From an uncultured Clostridia bacterium (GTDB taxonomy: Bacteria; Bacillota; Clostridia; TANB77; CAG-508), in assembly GCA_948735595.1 (NCBI GenBank), contig CAPXSA010000019.1, positions 1 through 27,689 of the forward strand: a stretch of DNA of 27,689 nt, given 5' to 3'. Each line of letters starts with the position of its first letter. Within the stretch, counting starts at the first letter, position 1. Of this stretch, positions 1-7,361 are shown piece after piece. Both the position numbers and the translations under genes were made by a program. The notes under the pieces were generated by a model that was not told the origin of the DNA, made no database searches, and saw only the letters and a list, made by a program, of their open reading frames with translations.

Positions 1-265
1 TCATGAGGTGTTCTGGTATCTCTTTTTTAGTAATGTTTTTACTATTGACCTCTATTTTACCATGGTTCTTTTTAATCTTGCAACCTAAATATTTTAAGAT
101 TTCTAAAGTAATTTGTGTATCATGGATATTTGGTATGTTATATAACTTGGTAACATTGGGATTTAATATTGTTGTCGCAATGATTGGTAAGGAGGCATTT
201 TTTGAACCGGATACAGTAACTTCTCCTTCTAGTCTTTTACCTCCTTCTATTATGTAACTAGCCAT
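1..265 (-). CDS. murA: UDP-N-acetylglucosamine 1-carboxyvinyltransferase MurA, N-terminal part (cut by window edge)
   Basis: Reading leftwards from the ATG at 265-263 gives 88 residues with no stop before the window ends. The start reads MASYIIEGGKRLEGEV, then VSGSKNASLPIIATTIL, the hallmark MurA N-terminus; the Lys-Asn of SGSKNA lies in the UDP-GlcNAc site. MurA (EPSP-synthase fold) transfers enolpyruvate from PEP to UDP-GlcNAc, the first committed cytoplasmic step of peptidoglycan synthesis. A GGAAG ribosome binding site sits about 8 bases before the ATG. The catalytic Cys region lies outside the window. The gene is separated from the accessory gene on its right by a strong hairpin, so it probably has its own promoter in 266-360; I see no convincing -35/-10 pair there. 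The paralogue MurZ is possible, but the family assignment is firm. Confidence 0.9.
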   Translation of the reverse strand, partial: MASYIIEGGKRLEGEVTVSGSKNASLPIIATTILNPNVTKLYNIPNIHDTQITLEILKYLGCKIKKNHGKIEVNSKNITKKEIPEHLM

Positions 266-368
266 CTTTCATTCTTCCTTTCTATTCTCTGTAACATTTC
301 ATAATATACAGATAAATTAATTTGCTATATATTATGTTTTGTTTCCATAAAAAGTGAATGTAAAAATA

Positions 369-400
369 GGGGAAGAAACTCTATTTAAAGTTTCTTCCCC
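369..400 (-). terminator. Bidirectional rho-independent terminator after the 213-aa gene
   Basis: A perfect 12-bp stem (GGGGAAGAAACT / AGTTTCTTCCCC) encloses an 8-base loop and has T-runs on both sides: TGTTTTTT on the plus strand and TATTTTTA on the minus strand. It lies between the stop of the 213-aa gene and murA and insulates murA from the accessory block. Confidence 0.85.
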
Positions 401-454
401 TGTTTTTTACTTTGCTACTATCCGAAAATGCTAAGACAGTGAACAGTGCTACTT

Positions 455-1096
455 TTAAAGCACAACTAACGGCACAGTGTTGCGCAGTTGGTCATTAGAA
501 TGGTAACCGCTGCTGGAGACATGAGATGCTGGATAATTGCCGCCCATACGCGAACCGCCAACGATCCGTGCATAGCCACTTTTCCATATAACTAACCTGT
601 ACCAATTGGCGGTATCAGGCTCATTACAAACAGCTTTCCATGTTTCACCATTTGCAATTCTCTGAGCCCATTCCAATGCCTGTTCAACCCAATCTGCCAT
701 ATGGTCTCCCAAATGGCAAGCCATTTCTTTGAGTTCACTAACAGTTTTTACCTTCCATTCCTTTTCTGGCATCATGGTCTTGAACGGTCTTGCATATTTG
801 GAAGCATTTTTCATTTCGGCAAATGCCTCCAAAATAATCTGTCTTGTCCACTCTTGTCGACTGTCATTTCTCGGCTGTGAGAAAAGGCTTTGGTCAATCG
901 CCATTGGATTAACTTCAAACCATTTTCCTTCTGTCGGCACTTGTACTACTTCGGCTTTAGCTTGTTTCTGTGCATCCTTTTCTTTCTGCTTTGTTGCTTC
1001 GGTGTCAAAATGCTTTTCCAAGATAGCTACAAGCTCCTTCTCGGAAAAGGTCATTTCCCGTCCACTTACCTGCAAAGTAATTTTCATCATGTCCAT
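455..1096 (-). CDS. Hypothetical 213-aa protein with a variable-region-like C-terminus
   Basis: I do not recognise a named family. Residues 1-55 are charged and helix-prone (E/K/Q-rich); the middle has several Trp residues (WVEQALEWAQRI). The end reads WYRLVIWKSGYARIVGGSRM..YPAS and closes with TVPLVVL. The GGSR-x-YPAS motif resembles the end of the pilin-like protein near 9832-9960. Twelve consecutive codons near the end (S-H-V-S-S-S-G-Y-H-S-N-D) all finish in T or C, the pattern left when AAY codons are randomised at their adenines. A 5-bp hairpin (GTGCT/AGCAC) follows the stop at once. Base composition is visibly more G+C-rich than its neighbours, suggesting transfer. AGGAGG lies 3 bases before the first ATG and 9 before the third codon's ATG, so translation may start at 1090. 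It is transcribed alone from an extended -10 promoter. No reverse transcriptase is nearby, so a role as a DGR target is inference. Confidence 0.6.
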   Translation of the reverse strand: MDMMKITLQVSGREMTFSEKELVAILEKHFDTEATKQKEKDAQKQAKAEVVQVPTEGKWFEVNPMAIDQSLFSQPRNDSRQEWTRQIILEAFAEMKNASKYARPFKTMMPEKEWKVKTVSELKEMACHLGDHMADWVEQALEWAQRIANGETWKAVCNEPDTANWYRLVIWKSGYARIVGGSRMGGNYPASHVSSSGYHSNDQLRNTVPLVVL

Positions 1097-1144
1097 TTTC
1101 CTCCTGTTATTTAAAAATTAGAGTAATTTACTCTTTTCTTTAGC

Positions 1145-1153
1145 ATTATATCA
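1145..1153 (-). promoter_or_regulatory. Extended -10 promoter for the 213-aa gene
   Basis: On the minus strand TGATATAAT gives a perfect -10 box with the TGn extension, about 48 bases before the start codon. No good -35 is visible, as is usual for extended -10 promoters. It overlaps the stop codon of the YgiT-like remnant. Confidence 0.55.
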
Positions 1154-1252
1154 CAATTTTACATAAAAATCTACAATAATTGTATTCTCTAAATCCACTA
1201 CATAATTTACTTTCTTTTCTTCTAAATTGCCTTTACACATAAAACAATTCAT
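1151..1252 (-). pseudogene. Truncated YgiT-type zinc-finger protein (33 aa)
   Basis: A short frame starts with MNCFMCKGNLEEKK and continues VNYVVDLENTIIV before diverging and ending after 33 residues. This matches the first half of YgiT/MqsA-type zinc-finger antitoxins: a CxxC knuckle, then the 'VDL-n-iiiv' strand. The second CxxC and any C-terminal helix-turn-helix are missing. It starts 10 bases after the stop of the BRO/DinD-like gene, so it may be cotranscribed with it. The ribosome binding site is weak (GAGAG). I read it as a decayed antitoxin fragment; a functional micro-protein cannot be excluded. Confidence 0.5.
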
Positions 1253-1262
1253 TATTTTTCTC

Positions 1263-2126
1263 TCATTTTTCTTTCAATTTCTTTTTAGTTGCTTTCTCTT
1301 CAATATATTTATAATTTAATTTGTTCTCTTTCGTCACAACTGACTCTCCAAGATTTTTCTCTATATCATCTCTTGCTACTTTTGCAGCATGTCCTCCCAT
1401 TTTAGCTACTTTTATATTTTCGTTTAGACCACTTGGCTTTTGTTTGGCTGCTATTCTCTTAGTTGCTTCTTCTGACAAATCTGTTAATATAAGTTCTATA
1501 TTATCCATATTATCTCTTAAATTTTCTTTTCTTAATCCTTTGTATTGTTTATATTCTTTAGCTGTCATTCCTGACCATTCTTTATATATTTCATTTGTTA
1601 ATATTGCATATTCTATATTATTTTCTATACCATTTTCTTTCCATATGTCTGTCAATTTTTTTCTTTCTTGAAGTGACTTTATCCTTTTGACTATCCATTC
1701 CTCATCATAGCCTTTTACACGATATAAATCTATAGCTCTTTGAATAGCAATTGAAGGGTCAAAAGTTTCATCGATTCTTTCTTTTCCTAAATAAGCTAAC
1801 CATTGTTTTATCGGTTCAGCATTTTTTGAAGGAATTGACTCAATTATTCGGAACATTCCTTCTATATCACATACATCTGTATTGTAGTATTTGCCATCTG
1901 ATGATTTTAATTTCAGTTGGTGACAATTTGTCACCGACTCATTTCCTTCTTCTTTAAGTCTTTGTTTTAACTTGTTCCAATATTTTCTACCGTCTTTACT
2001 TTCTGATATAACACTTACTATATCTACAACACTAATATAATATTTTTCTTCTTCTTTATCCCACACAGTTCTAATTGTTTTATCATGAAAAATCTTATTA
2101 ATTAAATGCATTTTATCTTGACTCAT
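1263..2126 (-). CDS. BRO-N / DinD-like phage antirepressor-type protein
   Basis: The 287-aa product has an N-terminal BRO-N-like domain (about residues 12-115): KIFHDKTIRTVWD, YISVVDIVSVISE, RKYWNKLKQRL, then SVTNCHQLKLKSSDGKYY and IPSKNAEPIKQWLA. The C-terminal part (about 125-275) has the DinD-type signature GYDEEWIVKRIKS and the GMTAKEYKQYKGLRKENLRDNM segment. This architecture is shared with DNA-damage-inducible protein D and phage antirepressors. The biochemical role is poorly defined in the family; DNA binding linked to stress or prophage control is inferred. It has a good ribosome binding site (AAGGAG) and its own promoter. A YgiT-type remnant follows by 10 bases. The gene contains a 17-bp palindrome (1919-1935). 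Family assignment is solid, function is not. Confidence 0.8.
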   Translation of the reverse strand: MSQDKMHLINKIFHDKTIRTVWDKEEEKYYISVVDIVSVISESKDGRKYWNKLKQRLKEEGNESVTNCHQLKLKSSDGKYYNTDVCDIEGMFRIIESIPSKNAEPIKQWLAYLGKERIDETFDPSIAIQRAIDLYRVKGYDEEWIVKRIKSLQERKKLTDIWKENGIENNIEYAILTNEIYKEWSGMTAKEYKQYKGLRKENLRDNMDNIELILTDLSEEATKRIAAKQKPSGLNENIKVAKMGGHAAKVARDDIEKNLGESVVTKENKLNYKYIEEKATKKKLKEK

Positions 2127-2182
2127 CTTCTACTCCTTTCAATTTTTCCCAAATCATTAGTCCTTCATACTATATTACTTTA

Positions 2183-2211
2183 TTTATACCATATTGTAAA
2201 TACACTTCCAA
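2183..2211 (-). promoter_or_regulatory. Sigma-70-type promoter of the BRO/DinD-like gene
   Basis: On the minus strand TTGGAA (2211-2206) and TATAAA (2188-2183) are separated by 17 bases, about 57 bases upstream of the ATG at 2126. Confidence 0.6.
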
Positions 2212-2257
2212 GCCCTTGCACAAAAATTTGTTTTTGTTATTTTAGTGATAATAAGAG

Positions 2258-2289
2258 AAAAGCCACCGTGATAAATCACAGTGGCTTTT
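2258..2289 (-). terminator. Rho-independent terminator after the 89-aa gene
   Basis: The stem pairs AAAAGCCAC with GTGGCTTTT (9 bp) and, after one mismatch, GTGA with TCAC. It starts 14 bases after the stop at 2304. On the minus strand it is followed by CTCTTATT, a modest T-tract. Confidence 0.7.
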
Positions 2290-2303
2290 GAAAGGTTTGC
2301 TTG

Positions 2304-2573
2304 TTAATCCTCTTTTACCATGCGGATGTTGTCCGTGTGTTTGGCAATGCATTCCTCGTGGGAAAATCGCTTCGCATCTTCAATACGATTTTTGAAAAAT
2401 GGTATCGCTTCCTCCCAGTTATTGGTTCCTTCAAGCATTTTCTTGGTTAGTGGTGCATAGTCCTTTACAAGGACTATGCCATCGGGGTTTGGAGTGTACT
2501 TGTGCTGACTTCCATCTGCACTCACCTCCAACATCCCAATTTCAACATCCTCATAAAAAATTCTGTACCTCAT
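2304..2573 (-). CDS. 89-aa protein, possible stand-alone HipA N-terminal-subdomain-like (HipS-like) partner
   Basis: This small, soluble, acidic protein has no motif I can name with certainty. It begins MRYRIFYEDVEIGMLEV, has a hydrophilic stretch (SADGSQHKYTPNPDGI), then APLTKKMLEG and EEAIPFFKNRIEDAKRF. The order 'G-x-L ... xYxP ... PL ... pFFxN' loosely follows the HipA N-terminal subdomain (Couple_hipA), which in HipBST systems is a separate small antitoxin, HipS. It lies directly downstream of a HipA-like kinase gene that seems to lack that subdomain. It is more G+C-rich than its neighbours, so it may have been acquired separately. It has its own strong promoter and a terminator. The HipS comparison is inference and may be wrong. 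Confidence 0.55.
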   Translation of the reverse strand: MRYRIFYEDVEIGMLEVSADGSQHKYTPNPDGIVLVKDYAPLTKKMLEGTNNWEEAIPFFKNRIEDAKRFSHEECIAKHTDNIRMVKED

Positions 2574-2620
2574 TCTTACCTACCTTTCTTCGTATTCATG
2601 CATTATTGCATATTCAACTT

Positions 2621-2649
2621 ATTATATCATATTTTTCTTACTTTTGCAA
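2621..2649 (-). promoter_or_regulatory. Strong promoter of the 89-aa gene
   Basis: On the minus strand TTGCAA (2649-2644), a 17-base spacer and TGA-TATAAT (-10 at 2626-2621, with TGn extension) form a near-consensus promoter. It lies just after the stop of the HipA-like kinase gene and lets the 89-aa gene be expressed independently. Confidence 0.75.
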
Positions 2650-2665
2650 CTTCTTGCCTTACAGC

Positions 2666-3847
2666 CTATATTGTAAAGTCCTCTTTATCTTCTCTAGTAT
2701 CACTTTCTCTGCCTTTTTCCATTGATAATATATCTCTTTGCATTGTCTTTCCTACTTGCATTTGCTCACCTGTACGTATACTGGCTGCTATTCCTTGATT
2801 ATTTATCAGTCTAAATAACATACTAATATCTACTTGTTCTTCTATTTCCATTTCCCCATCCATTATTTTTTCCATTTGTTCATTTCTAATACGATATGCA
2901 TGCTTTACTAACAACTTTACGTCTTCTGGTAATGGAGCCTTTATTCTTTGTTCTACACTCTCCATTGCTACTTCTATATCTATAGCCCCTCTAATGCTTT
3001 CTTCATAGTAATCATAGATTTCATCATCTTCACATAATGCTTCAAAAGTATCTTTCCAATAGGATTCAAATCCCCCCTCTTCTATAGTTTTTAAAATTCC
3101 TATCCTTGGGTGAGCCCTATCTACACTTTCTCTTAACCCCACATAATCTTCTAATAGACTTTTTATTGTAGAAATATCATTATCTAATAAAAAAGCAGAT
3201 TCTCTATCATAATTTGGACTTAATTCAATTCTATTTCTACCTTCAACTTTACATTCTTTAAAAGCTATGTTTTCTGTATGTTGGTCAGTTTCTAACACTG
3301 CAAGTAAAAACACTAATCTCTTTTTGTATTCTGTAATAACTCTAGCTATATTTTCCTCGTCATAACCATCGTTTCGCAATTCCTTTTCTAATTTCGTTAC
3401 TGTAAATTCATAATCTGTAGTGTCAATAAAATCGCTGGTTTCTTCTGGTTCATCTCCTATAATATCACGAAGGGTTACCAATTGCTCATTGCTTGCTTCT
3501 AGTACTGATACTGATAAAACTCCTAGATGATATGCTCCATCTTCTCCTAAAAATTTAATCAAATCATAATGTGCAGTCTTTTGCCCTACTTGTTTTGCAA
3601 CTTCTTCCGCTATTAACTCCGCATAAATTCCATAATTTGGTTCTTCCTCTCGAATAGCTTCACCTTTTATTAAAGCCTGAATTCCTTGAAAATTAATCCA
3701 GTTTTTTGCTCTACTGGGATTCCCTGCTTCTTCTCTTGTCTCACGTGTAAACTCTATTCCTGTTTTTGTTAAGTCTATAAATCCTTTTTCATCTCTAAAT
3801 TGTTCTAAATCTTCTATACTATATTTGCAATTAAAAAATATACTCAC
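2666..3847 (-). CDS. HipA-like serine/threonine kinase
   Basis: The 393-aa product has the core of the HipA-type kinase fold. A lysine in QALIKGE (K61) fits the ATP-binding strand, and YGIYAELIAEEVAKQVG (about 72-88) fits the conserved helix. The catalytic loop is LETDQHTENIAF, with D188, H190 and N193 matching the HipA D-x-H-x-x-N pattern, and LSPNYDRES (D214) fits the metal-binding 'l-P-x-yD' motif. It lacks the N-terminal HipA subdomain and the autophosphorylated-serine GSQPK-type loop, so it is a divergent or HipT-like form. HipA-family toxins phosphorylate aminoacyl-tRNA synthetases; the target here is unknown. The start is GTG, 9 bases after the 142-aa gene's stop, so the two are cotranscribed downstream of topB. 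The tail from about 320 is charged and probably not part of the kinase core. Confidence 0.65.
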   Translation of the reverse strand: MSIFFNCKYSIEDLEQFRDEKGFIDLTKTGIEFTRETREEAGNPSRAKNWINFQGIQALIKGEAIREEEPNYGIYAELIAEEVAKQVGQKTAHYDLIKFLGEDGAYHLGVLSVSVLEASNEQLVTLRDIIGDEPEETSDFIDTTDYEFTVTKLEKELRNDGYDEENIARVITEYKKRLVFLLAVLETDQHTENIAFKECKVEGRNRIELSPNYDRESAFLLDNDISTIKSLLEDYVGLRESVDRAHPRIGILKTIEEGGFESYWKDTFEALCEDDEIYDYYEESIRGAIDIEVAMESVEQRIKAPLPEDVKLLVKHAYRIRNEQMEKIMDGEMEIEEQVDISMLFRLINNQGIAASIRTGEQMQVGKTMQRDILSMEKGRESDTREDKEDFTI

Positions 3848-3856
3848 TTTTTAATC

Positions 3857-4285
3857 TCACTTTCTTTTTGACATTAAACTTTTTAAAAACATTTTTATTT
3901 TTGTCCAAATAGACTTCTCTTGTATCACTACTAAGCTTACTTGTTCTCTTTCTTTATTTTTTCCTCTTTTTAACCACTCCTGTGTTTTATAACTATTTAT
4001 CTTATCTTGATAGTCTTCTTCATTTTTATTATAAAATGCTATTAGTTCTTGTTTTTCGTCTTCATTTGCCCAATATTTTGTATTTAAAATACTCAAAATA
4101 ATTAAAGCATCTCTACTAATCTTTTTATTTTTTATTTCTTCATATAACTCTTTGGGATTTCTTTCTTCTACTTTTTGTTCAAAAAATGCTAACATATTAG
4201 AAGGAATTTTTGATTTATAATCATTCCCTAATAAGTTTAATATTTGTCCAACTTCTCTATAAGCATTTTGCAATGTAGTTTCCAT
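3857..4285 (-). CDS. Hypothetical 142-aa protein, operon partner of the HipA-like kinase
   Basis: I do not recognise a named domain. The protein is charged and mostly helical: IPSNMLAFFEQKVEERNPKE, ISRDALIILSILNTKYWANEDEK, and a basic C-terminus ending in KMFLKSLMSKRK. There is no signal peptide or membrane helix. Similar short 'IP-x-x-x-l-x-fFe ... lS-r-x-a-l-i-iLs-l-x-x-xYW' proteins are, as I recall, common in gut Clostridia, but I know of no established function. It has a strong GGGAGGAAGG ribosome binding site, follows topB by 33 bases and precedes the kinase by 9. That spacing suggests a functional link with the kinase, for example as regulator or antitoxin, but this rests on position only. 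Confidence 0.6.
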   Translation of the reverse strand: METTLQNAYREVGQILNLLGNDYKSKIPSNMLAFFEQKVEERNPKELYEEIKNKKISRDALIILSILNTKYWANEDEKQELIAFYNKNEEDYQDKINSYKTQEWLKRGKNKEREQVSLVVIQEKSIWTKIKMFLKSLMSKRK

Positions 4286-4318
4286 ATTCCTTCCTCCCTA
4301 CCATCTTTAACCTAAAGC

Positions 4319-6358
4319 TTATCTCTTTATCACTAATTTGTCAAATTTAGAATTGATGTAATTTCCTAATTTCTCCATGAATTCATCTGGCTGTATTTCT
4401 TTTTTTGAAACCATGTCTAAGCCTTTTTCCCAACTAGCTGTTAGTTTTGGATTTAACATATCTGGCATAGACTGATATACTACATCATAGATTTTTTCTC
4501 CTTTTACTGTTGGAGTAATAATTTGCGTTTTGCTATTGATTGCAATATATCCTATTCTTTCTAACTTTTTCATAATCTCTGCTCTTGTAGCACTAGTTCC
4601 TATTCCTGCTCCTTTGATTTGCTCTCTTAGTTCTTCTTCTTCGATTAGCTTCCCTGCATTTTCCATAGCAAGTATCATAGAACCTGAATTATATCTAGAG
4701 GGTGGTGAAGTTTCTGAAGTTTTGGTTTCATAATTTAAAACTGCTATTGCTTCTCCTTTTTTTAGCTTTCTTAAAATCTCTAAGTTATTTTGGTTTTCTG
4801 TTTGTTCTTCTGCCTTTTCCTTTTGTTCTGCTAGGCTTTCCTTCAAAGCCACCTCACCATTGTTTTCTGACTTCGCTTTCATGTCTTGTCTTGCTTCTTT
4901 ATTCTTAACATCATTTTTGGTAATTTCTAAGTATCCTAATTTTTCGCATACTTTGCCACTTGCTGAAAATTGCTCTTTTTTATCATTTCCCCATCCTTCT
5001 TCATCAGGATTTTCTACTTCTATTGTAACAGAGATTTTGCTATATTCTGCTGGTGGATAAAAGATACTTAAAAAGCGTTTTACAATTACTTTATACATTT
5101 GCTTTTGCAAATCTGGCAAACTATCATAATTTTCAAACCCTTGTCCTGTTGGAATAATAGCATAGTGGTCTGTAATCTTACTGTCATTGACATATTTTGT
5201 TTTTACTAAATCAGTTGAATACTTTTCTGCTACCATCTTTTGAATATATCCTTGGATCTCCTCATCTTTGAATCCTTTAGCTAAACCATTTAAGTTTTTA
5301 GAAATTACTTTGGCTACTGCTGTGGAAAGTACTCTTGCATCTGTTCTAGGATAGGTTACTAATTTCTTTTCATATAGATTTTGAATAATCTCTAGAGTTT
5401 GATCAGGCTTTATTTTAAATCTTTTCGTTGCTTCATTTTGAATTTCTGCTAAGTTAAATAGCAATGGCGCATTTTCTTTTGTCTTAGACTTTTTTACTTC
5501 TGTAATAATTGCTTTCTTATCTTTTAAGGATAATATAAAGTCTTTGGCTTCTTCCTCTTTTCGGAAACCTGATTCATTATATAGCTTGGGAGATTCCCAC
5601 ATTTTTGAATTTTCTGTCACTTTCCATTCTGCTGTAAAAGAGCTATTTTCTTCTCCAAAACTTCCCACTATTTTATAATATGGTATTTTTTCAAAATTTC
5701 TGATTTCTCTTTCTCTTTGTACTACCATACCTAAAACACAAGTCATCACTCTTCCTACTGAAATAGAAATCTTTTCTTCTCCCATGTCTTTTGCCATTCT
5801 ACGCCCATAAATAATGGATAATAATCTAGAAAAGTTAATTCCAATTAAGTAATCTTCTTTTGCTCTTAAATAGGCTGAATTGCACAAACTATCATATTCT
5901 GTTAAATCCTTTGCTTCTTCAATTCCCCTTTTGATCTCTTCCTCTGTTTGAGAATCTATCCATACACGTTTTCTTTGTTTATCTTTTAATCCAATTTGTT
6001 TTTCTACTAGACGATAAATATACTCTCCTTCACGCCCAGAGTCAGTGGCAACATAAATACAGCCTATATCTTCTCTTAATAGTAGGCTTTTCACCGTATT
6101 GAATTGCTTTTCTACATTTGGGATTACTTCATACTTGTATTCTTCTGGCATAAATGGAAGTGTATCCAGTCTCCAGAATTTTAAGTTTTCGTCATATTTA
6201 TCAGGGTAACTCATGGTTACTAAATGACCTACACACCAAGTAATGACCCAATTCTCAGATTCAATATATCCGTCCTTTCTGTTTCCACCACATTTTAGTA
6301 CTTTTGCAAACTCCATGGCAACAGACGGCTTTTCGGTAATGAGTAAATTCTTCGCCAT
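4319..6358 (-). CDS. topB: DNA topoisomerase III (type IA)
   Basis: The 679-aa product is a complete type IA topoisomerase. The TOPRIM domain starts LLITEKPSVAMEFAKVL (catalytic Glu at about residue 9) and carries DSGREGE at 106-112. The active-site Tyr is Y336 in LVTYPRTDARVL. SVGRVMTCVLGMVVQRE (about 200-216) and GIGTSATRAEIMKKLERIGYI (C-terminal third) are typical of TopB. The enzyme passes single strands, relaxing and decatenating DNA. There is no zinc-finger tail, which separates it from TopA. A Glu/Lys-rich insertion lies around residues 500-535. It starts 11 bases after the DUF4163-like gene and is followed by the 142-aa and kinase genes. TopB is often carried by integrative elements in Firmicutes, so it could be part of the accessory block. 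Confidence 0.93.
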   Translation of the reverse strand: MAKNLLITEKPSVAMEFAKVLKCGGNRKDGYIESENWVITWCVGHLVTMSYPDKYDENLKFWRLDTLPFMPEEYKYEVIPNVEKQFNTVKSLLLREDIGCIYVATDSGREGEYIYRLVEKQIGLKDKQRKRVWIDSQTEEEIKRGIEEAKDLTEYDSLCNSAYLRAKEDYLIGINFSRLLSIIYGRRMAKDMGEEKISISVGRVMTCVLGMVVQREREIRNFEKIPYYKIVGSFGEENSSFTAEWKVTENSKMWESPKLYNESGFRKEEEAKDFILSLKDKKAIITEVKKSKTKENAPLLFNLAEIQNEATKRFKIKPDQTLEIIQNLYEKKLVTYPRTDARVLSTAVAKVISKNLNGLAKGFKDEEIQGYIQKMVAEKYSTDLVKTKYVNDSKITDHYAIIPTGQGFENYDSLPDLQKQMYKVIVKRFLSIFYPPAEYSKISVTIEVENPDEEGWGNDKKEQFSASGKVCEKLGYLEITKNDVKNKEARQDMKAKSENNGEVALKESLAEQKEKAEEQTENQNNLEILRKLKKGEAIAVLNYETKTSETSPPSRYNSGSMILAMENAGKLIEEEELREQIKGAGIGTSATRAEIMKKLERIGYIAINSKTQIITPTVKGEKIYDVVYQSMPDMLNPKLTASWEKGLDMVSKKEIQPDEFMEKLGNYINSKFDKLVIKR

Positions 6359-6369
6359 ATTTTTATCCT

Positions 6370-7218
6370 TTATTTTTCGTATAATACAATATCCATTTCT
6401 GCAGTGTGATGCCCATTTCCATAAGCAAACACAATGTATAAATCTCCATTTGGTCCTAAGAAATAATTAGATATATTTCCCAGTTGATACATGCTATCAC
6501 TTAAATCTCTGTTGTATACTGTATAACCTGATTGCACTAATATCTCCGCTTCTTCTTTTGCTTTTTGTACTGTATTTTGGATTTTGGTTTGTACCTCACT
6601 TTGTACTAAGTTTCTGTAAGATAGTACATCTTCTAAGCTTGCCTTTTGCATAGTTGCTAGGTTATAGTTATAGGTTTGTACAATTACTCTTTGAGGATTA
6701 TCTCCTTCTTTTAGAGTTGCTCTAATAATTAATGATAAGATGTCTCCATTAATATAAGATACATAATCTATTTGATATAGAGTTTTCACTGTACTTTGAC
6801 TATTCATAATACTAGATGCTTTATCTGCAAAAAGTTCTTGTGTAATTTTGTTGAAGCTACTTGGTACTTCTCCTTGAATATTCATGACTGGTAAGTGAAT
6901 ATCTACTTCATAATTTTCTTTTTTTTCTTGTATATCATAGGCAGAATATACAATATCATTTTGTTCTACTAATTTTTGAATATTGGTTGTGTCATATTCA
7001 CCTTTATTTAATACGTTTGTAAATAGACCCGCAAATTGTGTTTTGATTTCTTCTGCCGTTTTTTCTACTACTTGGTCATCTGGTGTTGTATTGAAACTTG
7101 GAAGAATAACATTATTTTTGTCCTCATCTTTTACAAAGAATTGTGCATAAATTCCTGCTATAATCGCTAAAACACAAAATGCACCAACTAGAATATAGAT
7201 TACTTTAGGATTTTTCAT
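6370..7218 (-). CDS. Membrane-anchored DUF4163/DUF3298-like (PdaC/RsiV-type) extracytoplasmic protein
   Basis: The 282-aa protein has one N-terminal membrane helix (VIYILVGAFCVLAIIAGIYAQ, about residues 5-25) and an extracytoplasmic remainder. The middle (YEVDIHLPVMNIQGEVPSSFN, then INGDILSLIIRATLKEG) fits DUF4163. The end (SLEDVLSYRNLVQSEVQTKI, then YFLGPNGDLYIVFAYGNGH) fits the DUF3298/RsiV-like half, the pair found in anti-sigma factor RsiV and the non-catalytic part of PdaC. No deacetylase or cytoplasmic anti-sigma segment is present, so an envelope-sensing or sugar-binding role is only inferred. It is the first gene of a leftward run into topB. Its ribosome binding site is AAAGGAG. Confidence 0.7.
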   Translation of the reverse strand: MKNPKVIYILVGAFCVLAIIAGIYAQFFVKDEDKNNVILPSFNTTPDDQVVEKTAEEIKTQFAGLFTNVLNKGEYDTTNIQKLVEQNDIVYSAYDIQEKKENYEVDIHLPVMNIQGEVPSSFNKITQELFADKASSIMNSQSTVKTLYQIDYVSYINGDILSLIIRATLKEGDNPQRVIVQTYNYNLATMQKASLEDVLSYRNLVQSEVQTKIQNTVQKAKEEAEILVQSGYTVYNRDLSDSMYQLGNISNYFLGPNGDLYIVFAYGNGHHTAEMDIVLYEK

Positions 7219-7309
7219 GTTTGGCTCCTTTTTCTATTATTTCTTTCTTGCTTCTATTGTAACGTATTCTTGAGAAAAATGCTAGTAGTTTGGGGAAGTT
7301 TTATAAAGG

Positions 7310-7346
7310 AAAAAAAGAGCAAATATCATTTTCAAATGATACTTGC
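7310..7346 (-). terminator. Terminator of the rpsF-ssb-rpsR operon
   Basis: Fifteen bases after the rpsR stop, the minus strand forms a 12-bp stem (GCAAGTATCATT paired with AATGATATTTGC, one G-T pair) followed directly by TCTTTTTTT. Confidence 0.85.
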
Positions 7347-7361
7347 CCCATTTTTATTTTA

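Noticed and set aside
3..257. Plus-strand open frame of 84 codons
   Set aside because: It is antisense to the clear MurA N-terminus on the minus strand; its sequence has no family character.
729..1121. Long plus-strand frame opposite the 213-aa gene
   Set aside because: Cys/Phe/Ser-rich antisense shadow without a ribosome binding site; the minus-strand gene has promoter, binding site and terminator.
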